The position numbers and the translations under genes are program-made. Shown one piece after another: positions 44,863 through 53,934 of a DNA stretch of 64,000 nt. The DNA is from Scandinavium ludwigii_A (GTDB lineage: Bacteria > Pseudomonadota > Gammaproteobacteria > Enterobacterales > Enterobacteriaceae). The notes beneath the pieces are model-generated. The model saw nothing but the letters and a program-made list of their open reading frames with translations. It was not told where the DNA came from and made no database searches. The number at the start of each line of letters is the position of its first letter. Position 1 is the first letter of the stretch. The DNA lies in assembly GCA_050516505.1 (NCBI GenBank), contig CP191518.1:3348001-3412000 (forward strand). The letters run 5' to 3'.

Positions 44863-46404
44863 TCACTCCAAAATCGTCTCACCCACCTTCGTTGGCTTCG
44901 AAAACAGCAGCACCAGCGGCAGCAGAATAAAGCACAAGAACATCATCAGCCGGAAATCCTGATAATACGCCATCACCGTTGCCTGACGGGTCACTTCATT
45001 GTTGATAGCCACCAGCCCGGTCATGTTGTGCAGACCGTACATCCCGTGATGAATGTCATGCTGCAACGCTTTGTTGAACGGATTGATAAACCCGGAAAAC
45101 ACGCTGTGGTTACGCTGGCTCTGCTGGGCCAGATAGGTCGTGACCATTGAAATCCCAATACTGCTGCCGATATTACGAATCAGCGAATACAGCGACGTGC
45201 CTTCGGTGCGGTATGACGGTGCGAGCGTCGAGAACGTCAGCGTCGAGAGCGGGACAAACGTCAGCCCCATGCCGATGCCCTGCACGACGCCAGAGCTAAT
45301 AATTTCCCACTGGCTCATCCACATACTGAACTGCGTCATCTGCCACAACGAAATCGCCATGACCACCACGCCCAGCGCGATAACATAACGCAGGTCGACT
45401 TTCCCGGCGATACGCCCGACGATCATCATACTGAACATCGTGCCGAAGCCGCGGGGCGTCATCAGCAGACCCACATCGATAACCGGATAGTTCATGAAGT
45501 TTTGCAGCAGCGGCGGCATCAGCGCCATCGTTGCCAGCAGGATGATGCCCATCATGAAGCTAAACAGCAGTCCCACCACAAAGTTCTTATCACGGAAAAT
45601 CCCTGGCTCGATAAACGGCTTTTTGGCGGTAAAAATGTGCGAGACAAACAGATAAAACGCCACGCCTGCCAGCACCGCTTCGATGATAATTTCACCACTC
45701 GAGAACCACTCTTTCGACTCGCCCCGGTCGAGGAACAACTGCAAGCTGCCTATCGCCACGCTCAGTAAGAAAAAGCCCAGCAGGTCGAATTTACGTTTTG
45801 CATCGAGCGCCGTTTCGGTGACAAAAGTGCTAATCCCAAGCCACGCCAGCGCACCAAACGGGATGTTAATGTAGAACACCCAGCGCCAGCTGTAATACTC
45901 GGTGAGCCAGCCACCGAGCGCCGGGCCGAGGATTGGCCCGACCATCACGCCCATCCCCCACATCGCCATCGCCGAACCGTGTTTCTCTTTCGGCCAGGCA
46001 TCCAGCATCACTGACTGCGACAGCGGGACCAGGCTTGCGCCAAAAATGCCCTGCAGCAGACGGAAAATCACGATTTGATCGAGCGTCTGTGCGGCCCCGC
46101 ACAACATGGAGGCCACGGTAAAGCCGACAACGGACCACGTGAACAGACGCTTACGCCCAATTCGCGCGGCGACAAAACCGGTCATTGGCATCGCAATCGC
46201 AGCCGCTACGATGTAGGACGTCAGTACCCACGACGTCTGGTCCTGCGTCGCCCCCATCGCGCCCTGCATATGCGGCAGGGCCACGTTTGCGATGGTGGTA
46301 TCCAGCGCCTGCATGATGGTTGCCAGCATCACCGAGAAGGTGATCAACAATCGTCTGTCGGCAGTACGCTTCAGTGGCTGCGGAGCAGCTATCACATCAG
46401 ACAT
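44863..46404 (-). CDS. EmrB/QacA-type 14-helix MFS drug efflux pump
   Basis: A 513-residue inner-membrane proton antiporter of the DHA2 family, with motif A-like residues and the signature LDTTIANVALPHMQGAMGAT in TM1, FGASLVPLSQSVMLDAWPKE (motif C region) and WGMGVMVGPILGPALGGWLTEYYSWRWVFYINIPFG. It works with a periplasmic adaptor (the HlyD-type gene 11 bp upstream) and probably TolC to expel hydrophobic compounds. Strong ribosome site AGGAGG before the ATG. It is an EmrB relative but not necessarily the orthologue: the usual MarR-type emrR gene is absent upstream. Ends near a palindromic repeat pair. Confidence 0.9.
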   Translation of the reverse strand: MSDVIAAPQPLKRTADRRLLITFSVMLATIMQALDTTIANVALPHMQGAMGATQDQTSWVLTSYIVAAAIAMPMTGFVAARIGRKRLFTWSVVGFTVASMLCGAAQTLDQIVIFRLLQGIFGASLVPLSQSVMLDAWPKEKHGSAMAMWGMGVMVGPILGPALGGWLTEYYSWRWVFYINIPFGALAWLGISTFVTETALDAKRKFDLLGFFLLSVAIGSLQLFLDRGESKEWFSSGEIIIEAVLAGVAFYLFVSHIFTAKKPFIEPGIFRDKNFVVGLLFSFMMGIILLATMALMPPLLQNFMNYPVIDVGLLMTPRGFGTMFSMMIVGRIAGKVDLRYVIALGVVVMAISLWQMTQFSMWMSQWEIISSGVVQGIGMGLTFVPLSTLTFSTLAPSYRTEGTSLYSLIRNIGSSIGISMVTTYLAQQSQRNHSVFSGFINPFNKALQHDIHHGMYGLHNMTGLVAINNEVTRQATVMAYYQDFRLMMFLCFILLPLVLLFSKPTKVGETILE

Positions 46405-46415
46405 AACGGACCTCC

Positions 46416-47432
46416 TCAGGACGCGCTGTTCGTGCTGGCCTGGGTATCAATTTTGATGGTGGCACTTAAACCGGCACGCAGTTGCGGCTGGTTGGCATCC
46501 GTTTCCAGACGAATACGGACCGGTACACGCTGGGTCACTTTCACCCAGTTCCCGGTGGCATTTTCTGCCGGAATAACCGAATACTCAGCACCGGTCGCCG
46601 GGCTGATGCTGCTCACTTTACCGTGCCAGGTCACACCCGGGGCATAGTCGACGTTAATTTCAGCCGTCTCGTTATCACGGATGTGGGTTAAATCTTTCTC
46701 GGTGAAGTTCGCTTCAACATATAAATTCTGATCGGAAACCAACAGCATGGCCGTCGTCCCGCCCTGCACGTATTCCCCGGTTTGTAATACTTTGGTGATA
46801 TTCCCGGACGATGGCGCATATTCATTGACGTGCGTCAGGTCATTCTTAGCGGTATTCAGGTGTGCCAGCGCCTCTTTATAGCGCGGGTGTTTTTCTACTG
46901 GCAGTGAAATATCGCCGCCGAAACTGTCGACCACTTCCTGCAATTGTTTTTGCAGCATGTTCACTTCCAGTGCCATCAGCAGGGTTTTCTGATGTGCGCC
47001 GTCAAGTTCGGATGCCGAGACGTAGCCTGGGCCACTCAGACGGTGTAAACGATCTTCTTCGCGTTGCGCAAAGGCATGCTGACTTTTTGATACCGCGATG
47101 TTGGCAAGCTTGCTCTGATATTGCGATTTAATGGTTTTCAAATCGATAACGGTGTTATTTAATTCAGACTTCGCCTGCGCCACCGCTAATTCATAGGGTT
47201 TAGGATCGACACTAAATAATAAGTCGCCTTTATTCACATGCTGGTTTTCTTTTACTGCCACGTGTAATACACGGCCAGAGACTTCCGCGCCGATAGCGGT
47301 TTTATCCGCTTTTACGTAGGCATTATCAGTTTCTACATAGCGACCGCCGGTTAAATAGAGCCAGCCGCCCGCCGCAACGCCCAGAGTCGGAACAACGAGT
47401 AATAAGATAAAACGGAGTTTTTTAATATTCAT
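46416..47432 (-). CDS. EmrA-type periplasmic adaptor (HlyD family)
   Basis: A 338-residue membrane-fusion protein: one N-terminal helix (LRFILLLVVPTLGVAAGGWLYL), lipoyl halves (YVETDNAYVKADKTAIGAEVSGRV ... NQHVNKGDLLFSVDP), a coiled-coil hairpin (about 75-180) and beta-barrel (SDQNLYVEANFTEKDLTHI; ISPATGAEYSVIP). It links the EmrB-like pump to an outer-membrane channel. It is first in the two-gene operon; the pump gene follows after 11 bp. Compared with E. coli EmrA (390 residues) it is about 50 residues shorter. No regulator gene sits upstream; the nearest gene is a LacI-type regulator of an unrelated glycosidase. Confidence 0.9.
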   Translation of the reverse strand: MNIKKLRFILLLVVPTLGVAAGGWLYLTGGRYVETDNAYVKADKTAIGAEVSGRVLHVAVKENQHVNKGDLLFSVDPKPYELAVAQAKSELNNTVIDLKTIKSQYQSKLANIAVSKSQHAFAQREEDRLHRLSGPGYVSASELDGAHQKTLLMALEVNMLQKQLQEVVDSFGGDISLPVEKHPRYKEALAHLNTAKNDLTHVNEYAPSSGNITKVLQTGEYVQGGTTAMLLVSDQNLYVEANFTEKDLTHIRDNETAEINVDYAPGVTWHGKVSSISPATGAEYSVIPAENATGNWVKVTQRVPVRIRLETDANQPQLRAGLSATIKIDTQASTNSAS

Positions 47433-47570
47433 GTGCAGGTCTCTTTATTCAGGCGATACCCACGTCGAAAAAGGAAATAATGAAATGCAGACGCACCGCG
47501 CGACGGACAGGCAGCGTCAAATTGAAGTGTTCAGGTATCAGCAGAGTTATTGATGGGATGAATAATACTT

Positions 47571-47598
47571 AGCCTGCTCATTATAAACTAAGCAGGCT
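47571..47598 (-). terminator. Inverted repeat downstream of the LacI-type gene
   Basis: AGCCTGCT (47571-47578) and AGCAGGCT (47591-47598), 8-bp arms with a 12-nt loop, 18 bp past the regulator's stop. No U-run on the minus strand. It could terminate, or be an operator in the emrA-like promoter region. Confidence 0.4.
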
Positions 47599-47616
47599 GT
47601 GCTATTCGCGATTTAA

Positions 47617-48630
47617 TTATAAATCTGACTGGCTGGAGCGCCTTATTTTCAGGCGTCCGGCGAGGGTCAGATGGGTGGCGACATCTTCGGCATTACAGAG
47701 ATATTCCACCGCCAGTCTGCCAAGTTCACCATAAGGTAGCTGAATACTTGTCAGCGGCGGCGTCATTTGCTCAGAAATCTTCTGATCGTCATATCCGGCC
47801 ACCCGCATTGCCTCCGGCACTCGCACGCCGTGGGTGGAAAGCGCCTGATAACAGCCTATCGCCAGCCAGTCGCTGGCACAGAAAATTGCGTCCGGGCGCG
47901 ATTCCAGCGCCAGCAGCGCAACCGTCGCCTGGTACGATTCGTTAAATTGCCAGTTGGTCTGATGTACCCACTCCGGCTGCGGCGTAATACCTGCCTGCGC
48001 CAGCGCGGCCTGATAGCCTGCCAGACGCTGTCGGGTGGCCTCCATCCAGGATTCACCGGTGATATGCGCGATGCGCTTCGCCCCCTGGTTTATCAGGTGG
48101 CGCGTGAGCTGAAAGGCGTTGGCGTAATCGTCAGGCACGAACGACGGCAACAGCGGTGAGTCCGGGTCACGCTGATTGAGGAGCACTAACGGCAGCGTGG
48201 TGCAATCCTGAAACGCGGTCATGTCGACGAGAGTGGTCACTGGCGAGGCGAGAATGATCCCCACGCAGTTGCGTTTCTCTAGCTGGCGAATGATGTTCAG
48301 CGCCAGCTCGCTATCGTCGCCGTAGTCGTACACCGTGAGCAGCACTTCATTGCGCCATGCCGCATCGCGCGCCTGGCTGATAGCGTCGATAAACGGATCA
48401 TAGCTTTGCAGAGTGCTTATGAGCAGCGCGATTTCTTGTTGATTGCGCGGGGAATGAATCGCTGGCAGGCGGTCATAGCCGAGCTCGCTCGCCACGGCGA
48501 GAACCCGCTGGCGCGTCTCTTCACTGAGTTTGATATTGCGCGACTGGTTAATCACCAGCGACACCGTGGCCTGTGAGACCCCGGCGGCGCGGGCGATATC
48601 GTTCATCGTGACCTTATTTTTGCGCTTCAT
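47617..48630 (-). CDS. LacI-family transcriptional repressor
   Basis: A 337-residue regulator from the ATG at 48630, chosen because the DNA-binding helix-turn-helix then starts at residue 9 (TMNDIARAAGVSQATVSLVIN) as in the family. Longer readings upstream add a non-family extension. The hinge helix (ETRQRVLAVASELGY) is followed by a periplasmic-binding-like sugar domain (IALLISTLQSYDPF; GIILASPVTT; IAHITGESWMEATRQRLAGY; DAIFCASDWLAIGC; RVAGYDDQKISEQMTPPLTS). It diverges from the GH5-like gene; the 18-bp palindrome at 48788-48805 is the obvious operator. Effector likely a sugar or oligosaccharide released by that enzyme. Confidence 0.9.
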   Translation of the reverse strand: MKRKNKVTMNDIARAAGVSQATVSLVINQSRNIKLSEETRQRVLAVASELGYDRLPAIHSPRNQQEIALLISTLQSYDPFIDAISQARDAAWRNEVLLTVYDYGDDSELALNIIRQLEKRNCVGIILASPVTTLVDMTAFQDCTTLPLVLLNQRDPDSPLLPSFVPDDYANAFQLTRHLINQGAKRIAHITGESWMEATRQRLAGYQAALAQAGITPQPEWVHQTNWQFNESYQATVALLALESRPDAIFCASDWLAIGCYQALSTHGVRVPEAMRVAGYDDQKISEQMTPPLTSIQLPYGELGRLAVEYLCNAEDVATHLTLAGRLKIRRSSQSDL

Positions 48631-48787
48631 TTTCCCTGCCCCACGGCTAACAGAATCAACATCATACCTGCCCTTATCCGATTTCGGCAGGGCCGTGCGC
48701 ACTGCGTCACGTTTCTTCGTGCTCTGGCCATCGACTTTGTGACGCTGTTCGCTTTTTTATCACTCGCTATTTGCTCATTTACTCGAC

Positions 48788-48805
48788 AGCTAATATTTAT
48801 TAGCT
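48788..48805. promoter_or_regulatory. Palindromic operator for the LacI-type regulator
   Basis: AGCTAATATTTATTAGCT: perfect 8-bp arms around TT. It ends 27 bp before the glycosidase ATG and overlaps the place where its promoter or start site must lie, so binding would repress it. Confidence 0.6.
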
Positions 48806-48832
48806 AAACATTATCAGTCAAAGGGGAAAACG

Positions 48833-49927
48833 ATGAAAGAGCAATGGAGTCAGGCGCAGGCGCAAACGTGGTACCAGCAACAGGGCTGGCTGTGCGGCTT
48901 TAACTACCTGCCGTCGAGCGCGGTGAACTGGACCGATATCTGGCAGAAAGAGACCTTCGATGCGCCGACCATTGAGCGCGAACTCGGTTGGGCGGCGGAA
49001 GCGGGCTACAACTCGCTCCGCATTAATCTGCCGTTTATTGTCTGGGAGCACGACCGTGACGGATTGATAGCCCGCATCCATCATTTCTTACAGATTGCCG
49101 ACGGCCACGGTTTCAGCACCATGCTGACGCTGATGGATGACTGCGGCTTTTCCGGCGACGAGCCGTATCTGGGCCAACAAAAAGCCCCGGTGCCGGGGAA
49201 ACACAACAGCCAGGCGGCGGCGAGTCCAGGCCGGGCAAAAGTGTGCGATCGCGACGAATGGCCGCAGATTGAGCGTTACGTGCGCGATATCGTGCGTGAA
49301 TTTCGCAGCGATAAACGCGTCCTGCTGTGGGACCTGTATAACGAGCCGGGCAACCGCGGGATTTTCGCCACCGGCACCGTTGAAGTGCAGTATGACGAAA
49401 AGCTGGAAAGCTACGCGCACGAGCTGATGCAGCGCGCGTTTGAGTGGGTTCGTGACGAAGATCCTGAGCAACCACTCACCGTCTGTGCGTGGCGTTTGCC
49501 GCCGGAAGAGGAAAATGAAACCTACTATCAGCATCCGCTGGACCAGACCGCACTGGCGCTCTCCGACGTAATCAGCTTCCATGCTTACACCAACACTGCA
49601 CGCATGGTGGCCATCATCCACCAACTCGAGCAGTTGGGCCGCCCGATGTTTTGCACCGAATGGCTGGCACGCCACGTGGGCAGCACTATCGAAGAACAGC
49701 TCCCGCTGATGCACGCCGCCAACGTCGCGCCGTATCAATGGGGACTGGTGCGCGGCAAAACCCAGACCTGGCTGCCGTGGCCGATAGTGATGACTCACTC
49801 AACGGACTATTGCCGCCTGTGGTTCCATGACGTGTTTGAAGAAAACGGGATTCCATTCTCGAAAACGGAAATGAATCTGGTGCGTAAACTGAGCCGCATT
49901 GGCCTGCACCCTGTACGCCATTTCTAA
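48833..49927 (+). CDS. Cytoplasmic clan GH-A (GH5-like) glycoside hydrolase
   Basis: A 364-residue TIM-barrel glycosidase without signal peptide, so it acts on imported oligosaccharides or glycosides. The acid/base Glu lies in DLYNEPGN (NEP motif, about residue 180) and the nucleophile Glu in MFCTEWLAR (about 268). AEAGYNSLRINLPFIVWE is the typical strand-2 segment. Other family marks are SFHAYTN and QWGLVRGKTQTWLPW. Ribosome site AAGGGG before the ATG. It is single-gene and divergent from a LacI-type repressor with an operator between. No transporter is adjacent. Annotation as cellulase or xylanase by homology would be a guess; substrate unknown. Confidence 0.82.
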   Translation: MKEQWSQAQAQTWYQQQGWLCGFNYLPSSAVNWTDIWQKETFDAPTIERELGWAAEAGYNSLRINLPFIVWEHDRDGLIARIHHFLQIADGHGFSTMLTLMDDCGFSGDEPYLGQQKAPVPGKHNSQAAASPGRAKVCDRDEWPQIERYVRDIVREFRSDKRVLLWDLYNEPGNRGIFATGTVEVQYDEKLESYAHELMQRAFEWVRDEDPEQPLTVCAWRLPPEEENETYYQHPLDQTALALSDVISFHAYTNTARMVAIIHQLEQLGRPMFCTEWLARHVGSTIEEQLPLMHAANVAPYQWGLVRGKTQTWLPWPIVMTHSTDYCRLWFHDVFEENGIPFSKTEMNLVRKLSRIGLHPVRHF

Positions 49928-50032
49928 TATTCCGTTCTGGTTAATGTCGTCGGTGGCGGAGCGACGTCATGCCACGGTGGATGAGGACGTGGACGTCACA
50001 ACGAGGCCGATTTCAGCGAATTGATGTGAGAA

Positions 50033-50063
50033 AACGCCCGGCAGCGCAAGCTTGCCGGGCGTT
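50033..50063. terminator. Terminator between convergent GH5-like and roxA genes
   Basis: AACGCCCGGCA (50033-50043) and TGCCGGGCGTT (50053-50063) make a perfect 11-bp stem with a 9-nt loop. U-rich tails occur on both sides (CGATTTT on plus, TTCTC on minus), so it can serve both convergent genes. Confidence 0.8.
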
Positions 50064-50068
50064 CGATT

Positions 50069-51190
50069 TTACTCGTCGAAGTACCAATAACCCTGGTTGA
50101 TAAACGCCGTCAACTCGGCAATAAACGCCGGGTTTTGCACCGCGTCGCCCAGTTCCTTCGCACCGAGTTCGGTGAAGCGACACAGCGCGTCGGCGGCGTT
50201 GGCGTCTACCGCCTTCCAGCCTTCGCTGTTAATAAAGAAGCTGTCACCGATATTCAACACGCGCAGGCCGCTCAGACGAACCAGCGTTTCCCCGCCCGTC
50301 AACGCATCCCGCACTTCTTCTTCCGCGTACGGCGGCTCTGCCGGGGCGATATCCAACTCATGACGCGGCGTGGAAGCAAAGCGGCCAAACCACTGGGCGA
50401 AATCTTCCGGCTGGCTGATAACGTCAATCATCATGTTGCGAAGGCGCTCAAGCTCATGCGCTTCCACCTTGCCCGGATGTTCGCGGACGGTCAGTTCCGG
50501 GTCGCCGTAGTGCGCGCCACCGAGATCGTTTTCCAGCGCGTAATCGGCAAAGCTGCTAATCAGATCGCGACCGTTCGGCCCACGGAAGCCGACGGAGTAG
50601 TTCAGGGTATTTTCAAAGGTGAAACCGTCATGCGGGAATCCAGGCGGGATATAGAGAATATCGCCCGGCTCCATTTCAACGTCGATAATCGGTTCAAAGG
50701 GATCAACGTGCAGCAATGCCGGATGCGGGCAGAACTGACGCATTGGGATCGCATCGCCCACACGCCAACGACGGCGGCCCATGCCCTGAATAATAAACAC
50801 ATCGTAGTTATCGATGTGCGGGCCTACGCCACCGCCGGGCACCGAGAAGGAGATCATCAGATCGTCCAGACGCCAGTCCGGCAGCACGCGGAACGGACGC
50901 ACAAGTTCCGCCGACGGCGCGTGCCAGTGGTTGACGGCCTGGGCCAACAGCGACCAGCCGGTTTCGCCCAGTCCGTCGAAATCTTCGAACGGGCCATGGC
51001 TGGCGTCCCATTTACCGTCAGTCTGACGCACCAGGCGGCTGTCGACTTCCGGCTCCATTGCCAGGCCTGCCAGCTCATCTGGCGTGATCGTGTCAACAAA
51101 GTTTGGGAAGGCATTTTTCAACACAACGGGCTGTTTTTGCCAATATTTCTCTAAAAACTCGGGCCAGTTAAGGTTCAGTTGGTTAACCAT
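50069..51190 (-). CDS. roxA: Ribosomal protein uL16 arginine 3-hydroxylase RoxA (YcfD)
   Basis: JmjC-type 2-oxoglutarate/Fe(II) oxygenase that hydroxylates an arginine of ribosomal protein uL16. The start at 51190 gives MVNQLNLNWPEFLEKYW and 373 residues, as in E. coli YcfD; a 35-residue in-frame extension upstream has no family match. Iron ligands are H125-x-D127 (GPHIDNYD) and H187 (FPHDGF), the same numbers as in YcfD. IYIPPGFPH-like core (LYIPPGF) and SFSVPGGGVG are conserved. The C-terminal winged-helix-like domain is present. The E. coli neighbours pepT and phoPQ are not seen here, so gene order has changed. Confidence 0.93.
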   Translation of the reverse strand: MVNQLNLNWPEFLEKYWQKQPVVLKNAFPNFVDTITPDELAGLAMEPEVDSRLVRQTDGKWDASHGPFEDFDGLGETGWSLLAQAVNHWHAPSAELVRPFRVLPDWRLDDLMISFSVPGGGVGPHIDNYDVFIIQGMGRRRWRVGDAIPMRQFCPHPALLHVDPFEPIIDVEMEPGDILYIPPGFPHDGFTFENTLNYSVGFRGPNGRDLISSFADYALENDLGGAHYGDPELTVREHPGKVEAHELERLRNMMIDVISQPEDFAQWFGRFASTPRHELDIAPAEPPYAEEEVRDALTGGETLVRLSGLRVLNIGDSFFINSEGWKAVDANAADALCRFTELGAKELGDAVQNPAFIAELTAFINQGYWYFDE

Positions 51191-51389
51191 ACAATCACAC
51201 CAGTAAAAGGATAAACGGCGTTGATTATCCGAGAAGTGGCCAGGGTCGACCTTGTTAAGGGTCAAGGGTTGGCGAAAAAATGAATCATCCCGCATTTTTT
51301 AAGGGGATTTAAGAAATCTTTAAGAACTGCAAGGTAAGATAATCCTTAAGCTAATGAACACGGAATACGTCACTATGGAGCACTCAACA

Positions 51390-51773
51390 ATGACGAAGAA
51401 AATCCCCCTTGCCCTGCTGCTGCTTGCCCTCCCAGCCCTGCCCGCCTTCGCCCAGTCAGATTTGACCGGCTGTGCCGCGAAGAAGGCAGATATCCAACAG
51501 CAAATCGACTACGCCAAAGCGCATAACAACAGCTACCGCATTGCCGGGCTCGAAAAAGCGCTGTCAGAAGTGTCTGCCAATTGCACCGACGCGTCACTGC
51601 GTGCAGAACGTGAAGACGACGTGCGCAAAAAAGAGCAAAAGGTCGCTGAACGCGAGCAGGAGCTGACCGAGGCAAAAGCCACCGGACGCGCGGATAAAAT
51701 CCAGAAAAAGCAGGAAAAACTGGATGAGGCTGAACACGAATTGGCCGACGCAAAAGCCGAACTGAATAAATAA
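51390..51773 (+). CDS. Small periplasmic DUF1090 protein (YqjC-like)
   Basis: A 127-residue exported protein from the ATG at 51390 (GGAG ten bases upstream; ATGs at 51354 and 51375 are in frame but would spoil the signal peptide). Signal peptide MTKKIPLALLLLALPALPAFA, two cysteines (GCAAKK, NCTDAS) probably in a disulphide, then a long charged helix, a coiled coil rich in Lys/Glu/Asp/Ala (REDDVRKKEQKVAEREQEL...). This is the DUF1090 / E. coli YqjC pattern. Divergent from roxA. Function unknown. Confidence 0.85.
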   Translation: MTKKIPLALLLLALPALPAFAQSDLTGCAAKKADIQQQIDYAKAHNNSYRIAGLEKALSEVSANCTDASLRAEREDDVRKKEQKVAEREQELTEAKATGRADKIQKKQEKLDEAEHELADAKAELNK

Positions 51774-52079
51774 TGACACCGCCTACGGGCGGTTATCTTT
51801 TGGTTGTTATTCCATAAAAAATAAGTCATTTTTTCTTTTCCCATTTAATAATAAACAACCCCATTCTCAAGGGATATTCCCTTTTATTATATAATCACGG
51901 TGCATTACCTATATTTAAATAGCTCACTGCCAGTCATTAAGATTAACCCTGCCTGGCAACGATGAACGCTTTCTGATTATCGCTTTGAGTGACTTCTCTA
52001 TGATTTTTGTCGTGTAGAGATTACCGATTGCTCATTTAACAGAACGTGTTCAGCGCATTCATTCCAGGCAAGAGCACGC
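51774..52079. other. Intergenic region before the GGDEF gene, with terminator
   Basis: 306 bp, AT-rich. ACCGCC (51778-51783) and GGCGGT (51788-51793) form a hairpin followed by TATCTTTTGG, the terminator of the DUF1090 gene. The rest is presumably the promoter of the next gene; I recognise no operator. No small gene is apparent. Confidence 0.65.
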
Positions 52080-53762
52080 ATGAGTAAGAGTAAAAGAATA
52101 TTAAGAAACGCCGAGATAATGAGGATGCTCATTGTCCTGTCCTGCGCCGTGGCTCTGATATCGACGGTACTGAGTTGGTGGCAAATCTCGACGGTGTCGC
52201 AGCACTATAGTGCCGCGCGCGAACGCGCGGCGAAATTCAACACCATTAAACTGATGCTCAACACCAATCATCTGATGGGTAACGAGCGCGGCTACTCCAA
52301 CGAATACTTGCTGGAAACAGCACAGGACGAACTGCACGCGAAAACGGCATTGCGCATGGCGCGTGCCAAGACTGATGCTTCCATACAGCAGCTAAAAGCG
52401 ATTCCGGTATTGTCCGAACGCGTGGCCGATGCCGAAGAGGGGTTAAGCATTGCCCGGCGTACGGTCGACGACGTGATAAAGGATTCGACGAAAACGCCCT
52501 CCGAAGTCTATCGCGCGATGAACGCCCTGTTGGATGCCACCGGCGCTTTTAATAAGCTCACCATCTCGGTCTCGATGAATTATGCCAGCAAAGATATTGC
52601 CGGCACCGGCTATTTTTATACCCTGCTTTCACTCGGCGAAATCAGAGATACCCTGGGCCGTATGGCGACCCCGTACCTCTACTCCCTGCGTTATAACACT
52701 CCGCTATCCAAAGGAGACATCACGGCCACCACCAAACGACAGGTACGTCTCAATGTACTGTGGTTATTGCTCGGCGGGTTAAAAGATAACCCGGCGTTGA
52801 GCGAAGATTTACAACGCGCTCGCGACGATTACCAGAACAAGACCGAATTCCTGATAAAGTCCGTCGACAGTCACATGACCTATAGCGGTCTGAAGCAGAT
52901 TGATGTGGTGAATTTTTCGATTCAGTATCGTGAAGGCTTAAGCAACTTCCAGCTGCTGGAGCAAAAATATCTGGATAATTTAGGCAATTTTTTCCAGAAC
53001 CAGACCGAACAGTCGTTCGATCGTTTGGTGGAAGTCATCGCCTCTCTGGTTGTCCTGCTGTGCACCATCATCACCATCTGTATCTTTATTAATTTGCGGG
53101 TGCTGAAACCGCTGCTGGCGTTGAATGAAACGATCCGCAATGTGATTGATGAAAATCTCAACAAAAAAGGGACCGACCATGACGATGCGGCGGAAATTCA
53201 GAATCTGTTCAAGTCCATTGATCTGCTAGACGTCGTCTTTAAGCAGCAGAAGGCCGAAACCAAAGTTCTGACCCGCAAGATGAACGAAGATCCGTTAACC
53301 GGGATTGGTAATCGACGCTTCTTCTATGAACAAATCGCCACACTTCCACCACATATTTCAGAAGACGTCTCCCTCTGGCTGGTAATTATCGACGTCGACC
53401 ACTTTAAGAGAATCAACGACACCTGGGGTCACCCGTTTGGTGACGAAGTGTTGATCGGCCTGGCGCGCACGCTCCAGAGCAACTGTCGTGCCAGTGACTT
53501 TGTTGCCCGTTTCGGCGGGGAAGAGTTCGCGTTGATGTTTAATGCCGGTTCAGACGCGCAGGCCCACTACGTGTTAACGCGTTGTCAGGAGAGTATCCGC
53601 GCGATGCGTTTTGTCGCCCCCGACGGCAATCAGGTTGGCATTACCGCCAGTTTCGGTGCCGTTCTCGTCAATGATGCGTCAATTGAAACGCTGTTGGAAA
53701 AAGCCGATGCGGCGTTGTACCAGGCGAAATCGGCCGGACGCGATCGCATTTCGTGGGCGTAA
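52080..53762 (+). CDS. Membrane diguanylate cyclase with periplasmic sensor (GGDEF protein)
   Basis: Makes cyclic di-GMP. 560 residues: TM1 (about 15-38: MLIVLSCAVALISTVLSW), a roughly 270-residue mainly helical periplasmic sensor domain, TM2 (about 320-340: VVLLCTIITICIFINLRVL), a HAMP-like linker and a GGDEF domain from TGIGNRRFFYEQ. The active loop is RFGGEEF and the inhibitory I-site is intact (RASD), unlike the GGDEF protein at 22410. VIIDVDHFKRINDTWGHPFGDEVL is the canonical metal/GTP segment. Convergent with lafU of the lateral flagellar block, with 172 bp between. Whether it controls the flagella is not known; position is suggestive only. Confidence 0.88.
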   Translation: MSKSKRILRNAEIMRMLIVLSCAVALISTVLSWWQISTVSQHYSAARERAAKFNTIKLMLNTNHLMGNERGYSNEYLLETAQDELHAKTALRMARAKTDASIQQLKAIPVLSERVADAEEGLSIARRTVDDVIKDSTKTPSEVYRAMNALLDATGAFNKLTISVSMNYASKDIAGTGYFYTLLSLGEIRDTLGRMATPYLYSLRYNTPLSKGDITATTKRQVRLNVLWLLLGGLKDNPALSEDLQRARDDYQNKTEFLIKSVDSHMTYSGLKQIDVVNFSIQYREGLSNFQLLEQKYLDNLGNFFQNQTEQSFDRLVEVIASLVVLLCTIITICIFINLRVLKPLLALNETIRNVIDENLNKKGTDHDDAAEIQNLFKSIDLLDVVFKQQKAETKVLTRKMNEDPLTGIGNRRFFYEQIATLPPHISEDVSLWLVIIDVDHFKRINDTWGHPFGDEVLIGLARTLQSNCRASDFVARFGGEEFALMFNAGSDAQAHYVLTRCQESIRAMRFVAPDGNQVGITASFGAVLVNDASIETLLEKADAALYQAKSAGRDRISWA

Positions 53763-53876
53763 GTCTGTTTTACCCCTGATAACTCAGCCCTGGAATCCCC
53801 TCTTCCAGGGCGACATCTTTCTCGCCGAGTCCCGAATTCTCCTCCCTTTGCCCCGCGCTTTGCACAGAACAAAAAA

Positions 53877-53903
53877 AACGGCTTCTCACAGGAGAAAGCC
53901 GTT
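53877..53903 (-). terminator. Terminator of the lafB-lafU operon
   Basis: AACGGCTTCTC and GAGAAAGCCGTT form a stem with one bulge around a short loop. On the minus strand it runs straight into TTTTTTTT (53870-53877). Strong Rho-independent terminator 32 bp after the lafU stop. Confidence 0.85.
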
Positions 53904-53934
53904 ACCAAAAGGGTAATTGAAAAGAAAAGCCAAA

